Shown: positions 53,752-62,959, counted from the stretch's first letter. The stretch: 64,000 nt of DNA from Bythopirellula polymerisocia (GCF_007860015.1 NZ_SJPS01000003.1:62001-126000), one strand, 5' to 3'. Numbers and translations are program-made. Notes: generated from the sequence alone by a model not told the origin.

Positions 53752-54015
53752 TCAGCGATTGGGCATTTGCAGTGTTGCCGGCCAGGTTTCGTCGTAATGG
53801 CGGCTAAAAAGCAACTGGACCCGCTCCGCACGATCGGGCCCATTCTCTAGCAACAATTCCAAGGCCGTCTGGATCTGCTTTCCACGAGGGTCGTCAGGTG
53901 GGCCACCTGTGGCGCGGTCAATTCGATCGAGCGCGGAGGCGATTTCAATAATCTTTGCCCGCACTGGGAGGTACTCTCTCTCAAGTATGGCCTGGGCAGT
54001 GAACTTCTGAGACAT
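53752..54015 (-). CDS. Small protein of unknown function upstream of the TatD gene
   Basis: An 87-residue protein; I choose the ATG at 54013-54015 (MSQKFTAQAILEREYLPVRA) over a start 15 codons earlier. Two amphipathic helices are evident (VRAKIIEIASALDRIDRATG, QIQTALELLLENGPDRAERV), with a polar loop GGPPDDPRGKQ between them. No Cys, no membrane segment and no known domain. The frame and composition look like a real gene, and it precedes the TatD gene by about 50 bases on the same strand, so it may be part of that transcript. It does not resemble EboA, which is about three times longer. Confidence 0.6.
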   Translation of the reverse strand: MSQKFTAQAILEREYLPVRAKIIEIASALDRIDRATGGPPDDPRGKQIQTALELLLENGPDRAERVQLLFSRHYDETWPATLQMPNR

Positions 54016-54267
54016 TTCCGCCGGATCTCCCAATATTTCAAGATTGCTCTCGCACCACAACAGTGGCCTGCACGTGGCTACATTACATGTATTGTATCAA
54101 TTCTGACGGCTCAGAGTGCCCTGGCAACCCTTCTCTCTAGCCAGGTTGGTTTGAATGGGCTATTTTCCGCCACAACTTCTCTTCGGGGCAAAGCACAACC
54201 TACCTTTTGAGAGAGAAAATACTCAATAAACTTAGCTGGAAGCCACGGCTACCGGTGTTGCAACACT

Positions 54268-55878
54268 ATGAAAACTCCAATCGAATTGACGTTTGATGTG
54301 CTGGCCAACAGTCGCAACGAGTCGGCCAATGAAGTGCTACTCGCCGGCTTCGAACAGAAAAGCGGGCCACTGTATCTGGGAGCCCTCAAGACGATTCTCG
54401 CTCGTCGTAGCAAGGAAACACATTCAGCTGTCATCAAACGCTGGCATGATTTCGACGAAGAAGAGAGAGAGTTTGTCATCGAAGCGCGCGGGAGAATTTC
54501 CGGTGCACTACGCGATGCCTTGTTGACAGACGACTCGGTACTGTTTGGCAACGCCTGTCAAATCATTGAACTCATGGCCGAATATGATCTCGTTCCGAAC
54601 CTGCTAACGCTTGCCGAACACACTTCGAGCCCCCATGCCGCAGATGCCGCGGCGCTTGTTCAGCGTCTGACAGCAAATCTAAGCGATCTTCTGCAGAGCC
54701 CCGCCATCGGAAACAACAATGGCGATCCTCAGGTTTTTCGCAAGAGCGTTCTCGATGGCCTCAAGCGGAGTCTGGACCGTTTTCGTTATCACAAGAGAAC
54801 AGAGATACTGGATGCGTTCTGTTTGATCTGTGGACCGGACGACTATCTTCTGCTTACGATCTTGGATGATCCCCACCATCCTTGCTTCAAGGGGATATGC
54901 CAAGTGCTTGCATCGAGTGACTACCCAACGATCCATAACTTACTGGCAGATCTGCTCCAGAGTGAGAAAGCACCCGCCACCATCTTGAGCATTATTTCCC
55001 ATCGCACGGATCGCGAGTTTATCTGCCAGTTGCTTGGATTGTTTGACCAAGAGAGAACAGCAGCATTCTCTCGCAATCTCAAGCGGTTGCGGTCATTTTC
55101 GTGGCTTAACGCCCCGACACATCGGCTCTCGGGTTTTGAGGAGCAAGACCAGCTACGGGCCGTTCAGTTGCTGAGCGCATCCGGGGTATCCTCTGACACC
55201 AAGCTTGATGCCATTGAAGAACTCGTAATCAATGGCGAGCCTGCGGGGAGAGCAACCGCCTGCGATGCACTGGCCGAGTTTTCCGGCGACCATGCCAACC
55301 ACCTGATACTTCAAGCCGTCTACGACACCGCACCTCAGGTCCAGGCTGCGGCTACGAGACAGCTACGCGACCGGCATATTCCGGGTACGATGCCCCTGTT
55401 ATCGGACTTACTAGATAGCAAGCATGAGGAAGTACGCTGTTCAGCCCGAGAGGCATTAGCTGAGTTCTCGTTTGAGAACTTCGTCAAGACATACGACGGA
55501 CTCAGCGAAGAGGCTCGTCAGACAACTGGAAATCTCGTACAACGAGTCGATGAAGAGTATCTTCCGATGTTAAAGGAAGAGTTCACCTCGCCGGGAGTCA
55601 AACGAAGACTTCGTGCCATCGAAATTGCTTTGCTACTAGAGGTAGTGCCATTTGTGGTAGACAACTTGATCGCACTACTAACAGATAACGACCACATTGT
55701 ACGCACCGCAGCGGCAGAGGCTCTCAGATACTGGCCGGTACCGGAGGTGCAGGCGGCGTTGGAATCAGCTGCTCACGATCGTAGTGCAGCTGTGCAAAAT
55801 GCAGCCAGGAGTAGTTTGACCGTATTCGCTAGCTACGAACCGACCAATTCGACGGGATTCGCGGAGGTGCAGCAATGA
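54268..55878 (+). CDS. HEAT-repeat protein
   Basis: A 536-residue all-helical protein without a signal peptide. HEAT/armadillo-type repeats are clear from about residue 330 to the end: RATACDALAEFSGDHANHLI, VQAAATRQLRDRHIPGTMPL, VRCSAREALAEFSFENFV and VRTAAAEALRYWPVPEVQAA, each about 30-40 residues apart with the usual A-x-x-A-L core. The N-terminal half is probably further degenerate repeats (KSGPLYLGALKTILARRSKE). It likely serves as a scaffold. The stop overlaps the next gene's start (ATGA), so the two products are made together, suggesting the small membrane protein is its partner or anchor. Confidence 0.8.
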   Translation: MKTPIELTFDVLANSRNESANEVLLAGFEQKSGPLYLGALKTILARRSKETHSAVIKRWHDFDEEEREFVIEARGRISGALRDALLTDDSVLFGNACQIIELMAEYDLVPNLLTLAEHTSSPHAADAAALVQRLTANLSDLLQSPAIGNNNGDPQVFRKSVLDGLKRSLDRFRYHKRTEILDAFCLICGPDDYLLLTILDDPHHPCFKGICQVLASSDYPTIHNLLADLLQSEKAPATILSIISHRTDREFICQLLGLFDQERTAAFSRNLKRLRSFSWLNAPTHRLSGFEEQDQLRAVQLLSASGVSSDTKLDAIEELVINGEPAGRATACDALAEFSGDHANHLILQAVYDTAPQVQAAATRQLRDRHIPGTMPLLSDLLDSKHEEVRCSAREALAEFSFENFVKTYDGLSEEARQTTGNLVQRVDEEYLPMLKEEFTSPGVKRRLRAIEIALLLEVVPFVVDNLIALLTDNDHIVRTAAAEALRYWPVPEVQAALESAAHDRSAAVQNAARSSLTVFASYEPTNSTGFAEVQQ

Positions 55879-56285
55879 TGGATGCCCTCACTTCAAACTT
55901 TCTTCTCGCTCAATTCTCGCGATGGGAACGACTCGGAGATGGATTTCGCAGGTCAGGGCGGCCACTGGAATTTAGTGATCTCGTGCCGTACATCGTAGCA
56001 CTGTTGGTTCTCGGAGGGATCACGGCAGCTTTCGTCACCTACCGAAGACGTAACGATCTAGGCCGACCTTGCACCGATTCGCAAAAGTTGTTTCGCGAAT
56101 TGTGCCTAGCCCATGATTTGGACCGTAGCGCACAAAAGTTACTTGGCCAACTGGCAGAGGCTTTTCACCTGGCCCAGCCCTCCGAGGTGTTTGTCAGGCC
56201 GAGAGTGTTTTCCCCCGAACAACTCCCCGAGCACCTTCAGGATGAAGCTGCCAGAATCGCCGAACTCCGCCAGCGCTTGTTCTAA
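55875..56285 (+). CDS. Small single-pass membrane protein coupled to the HEAT-repeat gene
   Basis: A 136-residue protein. A 40-residue N-terminal part precedes one transmembrane helix (DLVPYIVALLVLGGITAAFV, about 38-57). A basic stop-transfer YRRRNDLG follows, then about 75 cytoplasmic residues of charged helix (CTDSQKLFRELCLAHDLDRS, ending RIAELRQRLF). ATG at 55875 overlaps the HEAT gene stop by 4 bases; an ATG at 55878 is also possible. It is convergent with ccsBA, one base apart. The function is unknown; co-translation suggests it tethers the HEAT protein to the membrane. Confidence 0.7.
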   Translation: MMDALTSNFLLAQFSRWERLGDGFRRSGRPLEFSDLVPYIVALLVLGGITAAFVTYRRRNDLGRPCTDSQKLFRELCLAHDLDRSAQKLLGQLAEAFHLAQPSEVFVRPRVFSPEQLPEHLQDEAARIAELRQRLF

Positions 56286-56286
56286 C

Positions 56287-59200
56287 TCAGGTCGCTTGCG
56301 GCTTGGCGTCCCCCGTCGTATTCCAGAACGCCCCCAAAAGCATCACCGCCAGCTGGCTGGCAACGAAGACCACCAGCCACTTGAGGCGTCCCTCGGTGAA
56401 TCCATACGAGTGCAGGCCCACTCCCATCAGATTTACTCCGAACCAGGACCAGGCCGTCACAACGTTCCCAAACACGGCCAGGATGGCCAGTCCCCGGTGC
56501 GTTAGCATCCCTCCCCAACGGGCGTGCAGAACCAGTGCGTTCCAGAGCACAATGATAAGGGCCCCGTTCTCTTTGGGATCCCAGCCCCAGAAGCGTCCCC
56601 ATGAATCGTCAGCCCACAGGCCCCCCAGGACGGTCCCCACGAAGCTGAAAAAGATCGCAAAACAGATCGTGCCATACATCATGCGGATGAGTTGCTTGCG
56701 ATTCTCAGCATCTAAACGATCAAGGACCAATGCCATCACGATGTAGACTAGCCCCATCATCCCGGCAAGGATCGTCGTCGAGTAACCGAGCGTAATACAC
56801 ACCACATGCGTCGCGAGCCAGAACTGGGTGTCTAGTACTGCCTGCAACACCATAAACGTATCGCCGTCACCGGCCAAGTTGTAAGCAATGAACAAGGTGG
56901 GAAAACCTACAACTGCCGCCAGCAGATTGCCAAGTCCGCGACGGTAGACATGCTCGTAGACCAAAGCAAACAAGACAGCCGCCCAGCCGATAAAGACCGC
57001 CGAGGAATAAAGATTCGTCACCGGGGGTCTGCCTGAGATGTAAATCCGTGCCACTAGAGCATAGGTATGCAGCAGGAAAGTAAACCAGAGGAGCCAATTT
57101 GCGGTTCGGTTAAGTATGGCCGTCCACCCCAACCAGGAACATGCCGACAGCACAAAGCACACTAAATACAAGGCCATCGCCAGCACAAAAGGGTTAAATT
57201 GGTTGATGTAGGCTTCGTAGTCAATGCGATTCAAATCAAGTTGTTCGGCCGTCTTACGCGAAAGAGCATCGGGATCGCCATTCAGTTTGGCCGCAAACTC
57301 TGCATCGGCAGCGGCCCGCTCGGCTATCAGTTCCTGATAAGTGGCGACTGACGAATTGAATTTTTCCAGATCGTTGGAGCGATACGACTGGAGAATAGCG
57401 CGTAGTGCAGGAGTTGCGTCATTCAAGGGCTTTCCGCTGAGACTATCGACGATGTAATTCGCTTCTGCAGCGAGCATGATCTGCCAAGGTTCTTCCGGGG
57501 TGATGGGCGGAATTGCTCGGGGGCTCTTGGGGTCCAAAGCTTGGATCTCTTTGCCAAGCTCCGAAAGATCCGCCATCAGATTTTCTCGAGAATCGGTTCG
57601 CACGGACGGGGCGTAAAAAGAATTCTGGATTGTCCGGTAGAGAATGATCTTTCTTGCTAAGTCCAAGAATTTTTCCTGAGCTAAGGTACGTTCTCCCTCG
57701 GGAACACCAGAAGCAAGCTGCCATTGTTTCATCGTTTCTTGGTTTCGCTCTGAAAGTTCACCGATGCTGTAGCGGAAACCATCGCGAGGCTCGAGTTCCA
57801 GTGTTTGCAATACATCGAGATTCTCTATGCGAATCACTGGATAGTCCTGGGCAGCGCGAGTGCCGGCGATTACGTCCAAGAGCCAGCGAATGGCTGGCAC
57901 CTTTGGAGAACTATCCACTTCCCCCTTACCGGAAAGTACGGTCAGCACGTTTCGGGCTAGTGTGTCAAATGGCTGAATACGTCCCTCGTATGCCAACGGC
58001 AAATTGCCGAATTCGTGAATCTGCATTTCCGTTGGGGGAAGATCATGCGGCCGTGCCCGCCCGGCGACCCAACCCACAAAAACAATTAAAACCAGGGCAG
58101 GGACCCATACCTGCGGTGAACGCCAATCCGAGAGCAATTCGAGGGGAGTTTGACGCGCAGCCATCACCGTAGAGCTGGCCTTGCGATTGGCAAATCGGGT
58201 GAATGTGAGGCCAAAATGGTAAAGCATGCCAGCTGCGACCAACATGCAGGAGACATACGGGATCATCCACCCCGTATTGGATACGACTTGCAACACGGTT
58301 CCACGTTCCGTTTCCTTGTCCCAATCGGCCTGGTAGAGCGTGTCCCCACCATAGCGTAAGGGATTGTTCATCCAGATTTTAGCCTGGCGATCCACCTTGT
58401 TATCTGGGTCGGTTAGTCGTACCTCCGACGAAAAATTCTTAGGCGTCTCGGTACCCACGTACCGATCGAAGCGGAAATCCAGCAGTTCAACGGAATAGGG
58501 TTTTACCAGTCGTTTAAACTGCAATTGCATCTCGTAAGGCTTGCCGTCGACTTCGAAACTTTCGGTCATGGCTGCTGAAGAGGGTAAAGCCCAAGTAAGG
58601 TATGTCCCCAGTGGCTGATGGTCCTCTTTCGTGAGAATTTCTAGATAGGCAGCAGGCAAGTCCACCGCTTGCTCAGTGGAGGCCCCGGTACTCTGAGGAC
58701 GTTCCTCGGCCATGCGAAGAGTGCCCCAACCCTCAGTCGCTCGAGAGGTCTCTCCCGGCTGGGCTAGGCGTGTCACTGCATTGGGCAAAAACTCGACCAC
58801 ACGAATAGCGAAGGGAATGGCAGGGTCTTCAATCACTTCGCCCGACTCGGCGGCTTCGCGAAGAATCCCGATGGGGACCACTGTCACTCTGTCCTTGATG
58901 GCGTCTGATTTATCCACTATAGCCAGCTCCGCATTGCGGATGTCCTCGGCATAGTTGACTGTCTGGCCCTCAGCAATTTGCATGCGGGCCTCTTCGGCCG
59001 AGAGGCCAGTATGCAGCTCGCTAAACATCAACAAGCCTATCCCTCCGTGTAAGAGGACGATGCCCGCCCGTTGGCCAAACACGAGTCGACAACCTGCCAG
59101 GAGCACGATTCCAGCAGTCGCCCCTTTGATGAGCTGCCACAGAATTCGCAGTCCCGAGGGATCGAGCTGAGCTTCCGGATGTGTGAACAACCAAAGAGTC

Positions 59201-59844
59201 AGAGCAACGAACACCGAACATGTTGCTGCACCGAGCCACCATAGCCAAGACGACCCCTTCTTGGCGCGATCTTGAAAACCTAATGCCAACCGATAGGCGA
59301 ACAACAGAGTGCCGCCCCCCAAAGCAGCCCGGAGGGCGTGCCACAGGCCGTTGCAAAATTGAGGAGAGAGCTCACTGCGGACAGTATCCCCTAACCCGCT
59401 CTGCACTACCGCATAGGTTAGCAAAACACCTGCGAGAATGAGTCCGATCCCGACTCTAAGTTGGTTGCCACTGCCACTAACTTTGAATCGGCTTAGATGG
59501 GCTGCCAACAGGTTAGCTGTCAGAAGGGCACCCAACGTCCATCCTCCTGGGAAAGGGAAGACGCCGCTAATGTCCCAATCTCGAGGGAAGAAAATCTTTA
59601 CTTCGATCCAGGCAATCAAAGTGCGGAAATAGCTGTGGACTACAAACCAGATGTCGTGATCCACCTGAGCCAAGGTGCCCGCCAGCACAAGAAAAATGCT
59701 CAATGCAAAGAGCACCACGGTCAATCGCAAAGATGCGAATCCGGCAATCAAGTCGGATAATAGATTTGTTTGGCTGTGCGCACGTGTGGAACTGGCTCGC
59801 TCGCGAACCGTATCTTGATAGTCTTGGATTTCGGTTGTAGCCAC
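56287..59844 (-). CDS. ccsBA: Cytochrome c biogenesis fusion, ResB (CcsB) plus CcsA
   Basis: A 1,185-residue membrane protein that delivers haem to apocytochromes c in the System II pathway. The N-terminal ResB-like half has helices from about residue 28 (LIAGFASLRLTVVLFALSIF) and a large periplasmic domain. The C-terminal CcsA half has several helices and the haem-handling W-rich motif WGRFWGWDPKE at 1082-1092. A His, in HARWGGMLTHRG, follows. An extra periplasmic insert of about 250 residues (from EMQIHEFGNLPLAYEGRIQP on) separates the halves. Fused CcsBA occurs in epsilonproteobacteria, Bacteroidetes and planctomycetes; it is unfused in plastids and most bacteria. The start is GTG at 59842-59844. 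Confidence 0.92.
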   Translation of the reverse strand: MATTEIQDYQDTVRERASSTRAHSQTNLLSDLIAGFASLRLTVVLFALSIFLVLAGTLAQVDHDIWFVVHSYFRTLIAWIEVKIFFPRDWDISGVFPFPGGWTLGALLTANLLAAHLSRFKVSGSGNQLRVGIGLILAGVLLTYAVVQSGLGDTVRSELSPQFCNGLWHALRAALGGGTLLFAYRLALGFQDRAKKGSSWLWWLGAATCSVFVALTLWLFTHPEAQLDPSGLRILWQLIKGATAGIVLLAGCRLVFGQRAGIVLLHGGIGLLMFSELHTGLSAEEARMQIAEGQTVNYAEDIRNAELAIVDKSDAIKDRVTVVPIGILREAAESGEVIEDPAIPFAIRVVEFLPNAVTRLAQPGETSRATEGWGTLRMAEERPQSTGASTEQAVDLPAAYLEILTKEDHQPLGTYLTWALPSSAAMTESFEVDGKPYEMQLQFKRLVKPYSVELLDFRFDRYVGTETPKNFSSEVRLTDPDNKVDRQAKIWMNNPLRYGGDTLYQADWDKETERGTVLQVVSNTGWMIPYVSCMLVAAGMLYHFGLTFTRFANRKASSTVMAARQTPLELLSDWRSPQVWVPALVLIVFVGWVAGRARPHDLPPTEMQIHEFGNLPLAYEGRIQPFDTLARNVLTVLSGKGEVDSSPKVPAIRWLLDVIAGTRAAQDYPVIRIENLDVLQTLELEPRDGFRYSIGELSERNQETMKQWQLASGVPEGERTLAQEKFLDLARKIILYRTIQNSFYAPSVRTDSRENLMADLSELGKEIQALDPKSPRAIPPITPEEPWQIMLAAEANYIVDSLSGKPLNDATPALRAILQSYRSNDLEKFNSSVATYQELIAERAAADAEFAAKLNGDPDALSRKTAEQLDLNRIDYEAYINQFNPFVLAMALYLVCFVLSACSWLGWTAILNRTANWLLWFTFLLHTYALVARIYISGRPPVTNLYSSAVFIGWAAVLFALVYEHVYRRGLGNLLAAVVGFPTLFIAYNLAGDGDTFMVLQAVLDTQFWLATHVVCITLGYSTTILAGMMGLVYIVMALVLDRLDAENRKQLIRMMYGTICFAIFFSFVGTVLGGLWADDSWGRFWGWDPKENGALIIVLWNALVLHARWGGMLTHRGLAILAVFGNVVTAWSWFGVNLMGVGLHSYGFTEGRLKWLVVFVASQLAVMLLGAFWNTTGDAKPQAT

Positions 59845-59921
59845 AGCAGATATGTCAGTGAATTAAGGCCTAAGGAAATAGGCCAAGGAGGGAGGTGGGA
59901 GGAACATTCAGCATACCGCGA

Positions 59922-59943
59922 CGTGGCGCAGGCTTCCAGCCTG
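59922..59943. repeat. Dispersed hairpin repeat, copy B
   Basis: CGTGGCGCAGGCTTCCAGCC then TG, the reverse complement of copy A (36108-36134) over 22 bases with one mismatch. It contains the hairpin AGGCT-TCC-AGCCT at 59930-59942 and is followed about 10 bases later by a second hairpin, AGCCA-AGA-TGGCT. It lies between the ccsBA start and the lipoprotein stop, both on the minus strand. Confidence 0.7.
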
Positions 59944-59990
59944 TGATCATGGCAGCCAAGATGGCTACCCCGCGGCTTAGATGAACTATG

Positions 59991-61106
59991 CTACTCAAAG
60001 CGAACCGAACCGAGAAAATCGCGGAATGGCTCCCTTTGCTCGTCTACCAGCTCGGATTCCCCAATCATTTTGAAAAACCAAATTTTTTCACCTTGTTCCA
60101 CCATGGCTACCAACATGGCAACATGCGGACTGGTCTCGGCGGGGCTTTCCAGGCGAACAAAACTTCCCGAGTTGCCATCGATATCAATCTTCTCTACGAA
60201 TTCTTCGAGATTCGTCCCTGAAGGCAAGCCCACTTGGCCGGCCCAACGATCAACATTAGCCTGCACATCGGTGATTTGCGGACCTGCAGCAGAGGGAAGG
60301 GCGATAACGGTCACCTCTGCTCGCTTTTCTCCGCCGCCAATATTGAACGCCGCTTTACGCATCGATGAGGTCTGGCCTGGCTGCCAACCATCGGGACTCT
60401 TGAAGCTTAACCCAGCGTCGCCGGTAGGTGCAGGGTTCCCCACAGGGGGTCGCGGAGGTGAAGATTGCGACGCACCACTTGCCATGTCGGCGTGAGGATT
60501 CATCGCAGGGGATTTCTTGAGAATGCCCGCTAATTCGATAACAGTTGCCGGGCCGGCAGCTGTATCGACCTTGGACGTTTGCTTAAGAATCGTTGGCTTG
60601 GCTAACTCGCCCTGACTCAGTTGCCCCAGCCAGCGGTTGACATTCAGGGCGACAAAGTCATCCCATTGCCCTGAAAGGGGCAGCGAGGAAATTGCAATCT
60701 CCATTTCTCCCTTCTCGTCGGGAATCGCGATCGTGGCTAGCCGCATCTCCGAAGGCCCCTTTTCCGTCCAGTCGTTTAGCAGTTCCCAGGAAAGTGGCCT
60801 GTCACTCGATTCCCCCTTTTGGACACTCGACACAAACCGTGTGAACTCGTCTCGATGACGTGATACCGCTTCTGCCGGCCCTGCTAATTTGAAAAACCAA
60901 ACCGTTTCTCCCGCTGGGAGCATCGCCGCCAAGGTGTGGTCAAGCTGTCCAGCCATTTCCTCGGTGTTAAAAGGAGGCTTCGGTGCTGACGTCCGCTCGG
61001 TGGTGTAGGTTCGAATGTCCTCGCCAGGCTGGCAGGCACTGCAAAGCAGCAACAAGAAAACCAAGGGCAGAACTTGCGGCGGGATACGGGCGAAACAAAC
61101 ATGCAT
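59991..61106 (-). CDS. Lipoprotein of unknown function with repeated domain
   Basis: A 371-residue lipoprotein, starting at the ATG at 61104-61106, with lipobox LCSAC near residue 25 after a hydrophobic stretch (PLVFLLLLCSAC). The same segment appears twice, suggesting a duplicated domain. ETVWFFKLAGPAEAVSRHRD near the start matches EKIWFFKMIGESELVDEQRE near the end. Linked are RFVSSVQKGES and RDFLGSVRFE. The middle parts LNVNRWLGQLSQGELAKPT and ANVDRWAGQVGLPSGTN are also alike. It resembles planctomycete lipoproteins of unknown role. It is upstream of ccsBA on the same strand, separated by repeat copy B. Confidence 0.72.
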   Translation of the reverse strand: MHVCFARIPPQVLPLVFLLLLCSACQPGEDIRTYTTERTSAPKPPFNTEEMAGQLDHTLAAMLPAGETVWFFKLAGPAEAVSRHRDEFTRFVSSVQKGESSDRPLSWELLNDWTEKGPSEMRLATIAIPDEKGEMEIAISSLPLSGQWDDFVALNVNRWLGQLSQGELAKPTILKQTSKVDTAAGPATVIELAGILKKSPAMNPHADMASGASQSSPPRPPVGNPAPTGDAGLSFKSPDGWQPGQTSSMRKAAFNIGGGEKRAEVTVIALPSAAGPQITDVQANVDRWAGQVGLPSGTNLEEFVEKIDIDGNSGSFVRLESPAETSPHVAMLVAMVEQGEKIWFFKMIGESELVDEQREPFRDFLGSVRFE

Positions 61107-61244
61107 GGGGAGAGCTCGCAAGAAGGATAATGGCAGGACAGAACACCTGCCAGCTTGACGTATTCAGCCGCCTCATGCAAGAACGCGCCCATCCAGGGCT
61201 GGAATGCTGCCTATCCTCAAGTAAGGCCTACGTCGCGAGATCCT

Positions 61245-62858
61245 TTATTGCAAACCGAACATCCCCAACAAGGCATCAAGCATCGAACTATTGAGACTAT
61301 AATTCTCATCCCAACTCCAGATGTTGCGAACCATATCTAACATCATTATGCCGGCCAGTACGAGTAAAATCGCGGGGGCGAAAAGCAACAGGATATTTCC
61401 GAGGGTGTATTGCCCCTCAGCAGCTGGCATCGCTGCAGCGCCGGCATAAGTTCCCATGCCTAATTCACCAACTGGGGAATCTCCGAAATCTTCAGAGAGC
61501 ACAACCCCTTCGTCTTCGTCGGCAGTGAAGGCGTCTCCCTCCAAAACCCCAGCACCAACCTCCTCTTCAAATCCACCCAAATCTGCGTCCAAGGCGATTA
61601 CCTGCGAGCTGCTGTCGCCGTCGTCGAGCCCCCCTTCACTCAAAGGAGTTAATTGGAAATCATCGTCGGTCTGGAGTTCTGCGCTGGAGTCACCAGAGAG
61701 ACTGGAAAGGCTCGATCCTCCTCCGAGTAGTGAGATCTCGGGGTCTGATCCTTCCAGCGAAAGCGAACTAAGTATTGCAGATCCCCCTACGTCGAGAGGA
61801 ATATCGTCGAGAGCTAGGCCGCTATCAGAGGGCGAAATCAGATTGATCCCGCTATCGCCACTGTCGAGTGTTAAATCGCTGCCACCCGATTCCGCCAGAA
61901 TCAGGTCATCGTCTACAGCCAGATCAAGCTCTGAACCCGACCCTTCATCACTTTGAAGCGTTACACCAGAGAGTTCTTCTAGAGGCACGTCGGTCGAGCC
62001 CATATTTGCATCGTCTTCTTGCTCTTCATCGTCGAGTCTTAGATCGCTATCGCCCTTATTGGAAACCAAAGACTTCTTCGACTTCTCCTCACCAGTCTCC
62101 AAATCATCGGCGCTGAGCGCAAGGCTCGATTCGGCAGCCAGATCGATTTCCAATTCCTCAAGGTCTTCGAATTTTCGCTTGGCACTGGAAAGATCATCAT
62201 CATCATCGAGAACTCCTGATCCAGAAATCTTTGACGAGTGGATATCGGAAGCATCACTCGAGGAAAGCTTCGTGTCTTCCTCGTCGGTCACGTCGTCTGC
62301 CAACTCAAGTTCCAGATCGGCATCCTCTAGTTCCTTGCGACCGATAATCGTACTCAAGGATTCGCTAACCGATTCGCCTAACTCTTCTTCACTGAGTAAG
62401 ATCGAATCTGAGGCATCACTCGAGCGATCAAGAGCTTCAAGATCAACGTCACTGGTCTCGGCAGTCACTGTGTCTTCTTGTTCCACCAATTCGAGTTCGC
62501 TTCCCGCGGAGAGGGCATCGGTGTCCGCCAAACGGAGATCAACTGCCGATTCATCGGGTTCAGGCGAAGACGCCTGCTCTACTTCGTCGGCCAAGCCGAG
62601 TTCGTCGTCCAGATCCAAATCTTCTAGTGGTTCTGCAGCAACGAGTTCATCGGGATCGATAAGTCCAATATCACTGGGAGGAGGAACGTCCGGGACACCT
62701 TCTTCAACCATGCCCTCGATTTCGTCGCCACGGAACTTCCAACTCGATCCGTCGCGATAAGCACGCAACATCCCGCTCTCGCGGAGTTCGTTGAGTTTGT
62801 CCGCTGAGATTCCCAGCTTCTCAATCGCATCGTCAAAACTATAAAACTTCTGTTCCAT
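61245..62858 (-). CDS. Excisionase-like domain fused to acidic repeats and a C-terminal membrane anchor
   Basis: A 537-residue protein starting at ATG 62858, with GAGGTG before it. Residues 1-55 form a helix-turn-helix of the excisionase/MerR-like type (YSFDDAIEKLGISADKLNEL and SSWKFRGDEIEGMV). About 400 residues of extremely acidic, Ser/Asp/Leu/Glu-rich sequence follow, with loose repeats (SELDLAVDDD, SDLTLDSGDSG, SGLALDDIPLD), predicted disordered. A hydrophobic segment near residue 490 (GNILLLFAPAILLVLAGIMM) anchors it, with a short tail. This architecture is known from planctomycetes and is unusual. DNA or protein binding by the head is assumed. Confidence 0.85.
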   Translation of the reverse strand: MEQKFYSFDDAIEKLGISADKLNELRESGMLRAYRDGSSWKFRGDEIEGMVEEGVPDVPPPSDIGLIDPDELVAAEPLEDLDLDDELGLADEVEQASSPEPDESAVDLRLADTDALSAGSELELVEQEDTVTAETSDVDLEALDRSSDASDSILLSEEELGESVSESLSTIIGRKELEDADLELELADDVTDEEDTKLSSSDASDIHSSKISGSGVLDDDDDLSSAKRKFEDLEELEIDLAAESSLALSADDLETGEEKSKKSLVSNKGDSDLRLDDEEQEDDANMGSTDVPLEELSGVTLQSDEGSGSELDLAVDDDLILAESGGSDLTLDSGDSGINLISPSDSGLALDDIPLDVGGSAILSSLSLEGSDPEISLLGGGSSLSSLSGDSSAELQTDDDFQLTPLSEGGLDDGDSSSQVIALDADLGGFEEEVGAGVLEGDAFTADEDEGVVLSEDFGDSPVGELGMGTYAGAAAMPAAEGQYTLGNILLLFAPAILLVLAGIMMLDMVRNIWSWDENYSLNSSMLDALLGMFGLQ

Positions 62859-62959
62859 CGACACCTCGTGGTTTCCAAGCGAACTTGGATTGCCTCAGGC
62901 TCGGCGCCGTGTCCTCCGTGTGAGCGAGCGAGCTAATTAGTAATAGGTTTTTCCTAAAT

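Noticed and set aside
62059..62760. Ser-rich open frame of 233 codons on the plus strand
   Set aside because: Mirror of the acidic low-complexity region of the minus-strand gene; the Ser runs come from its Asp/Glu/Ser codons.
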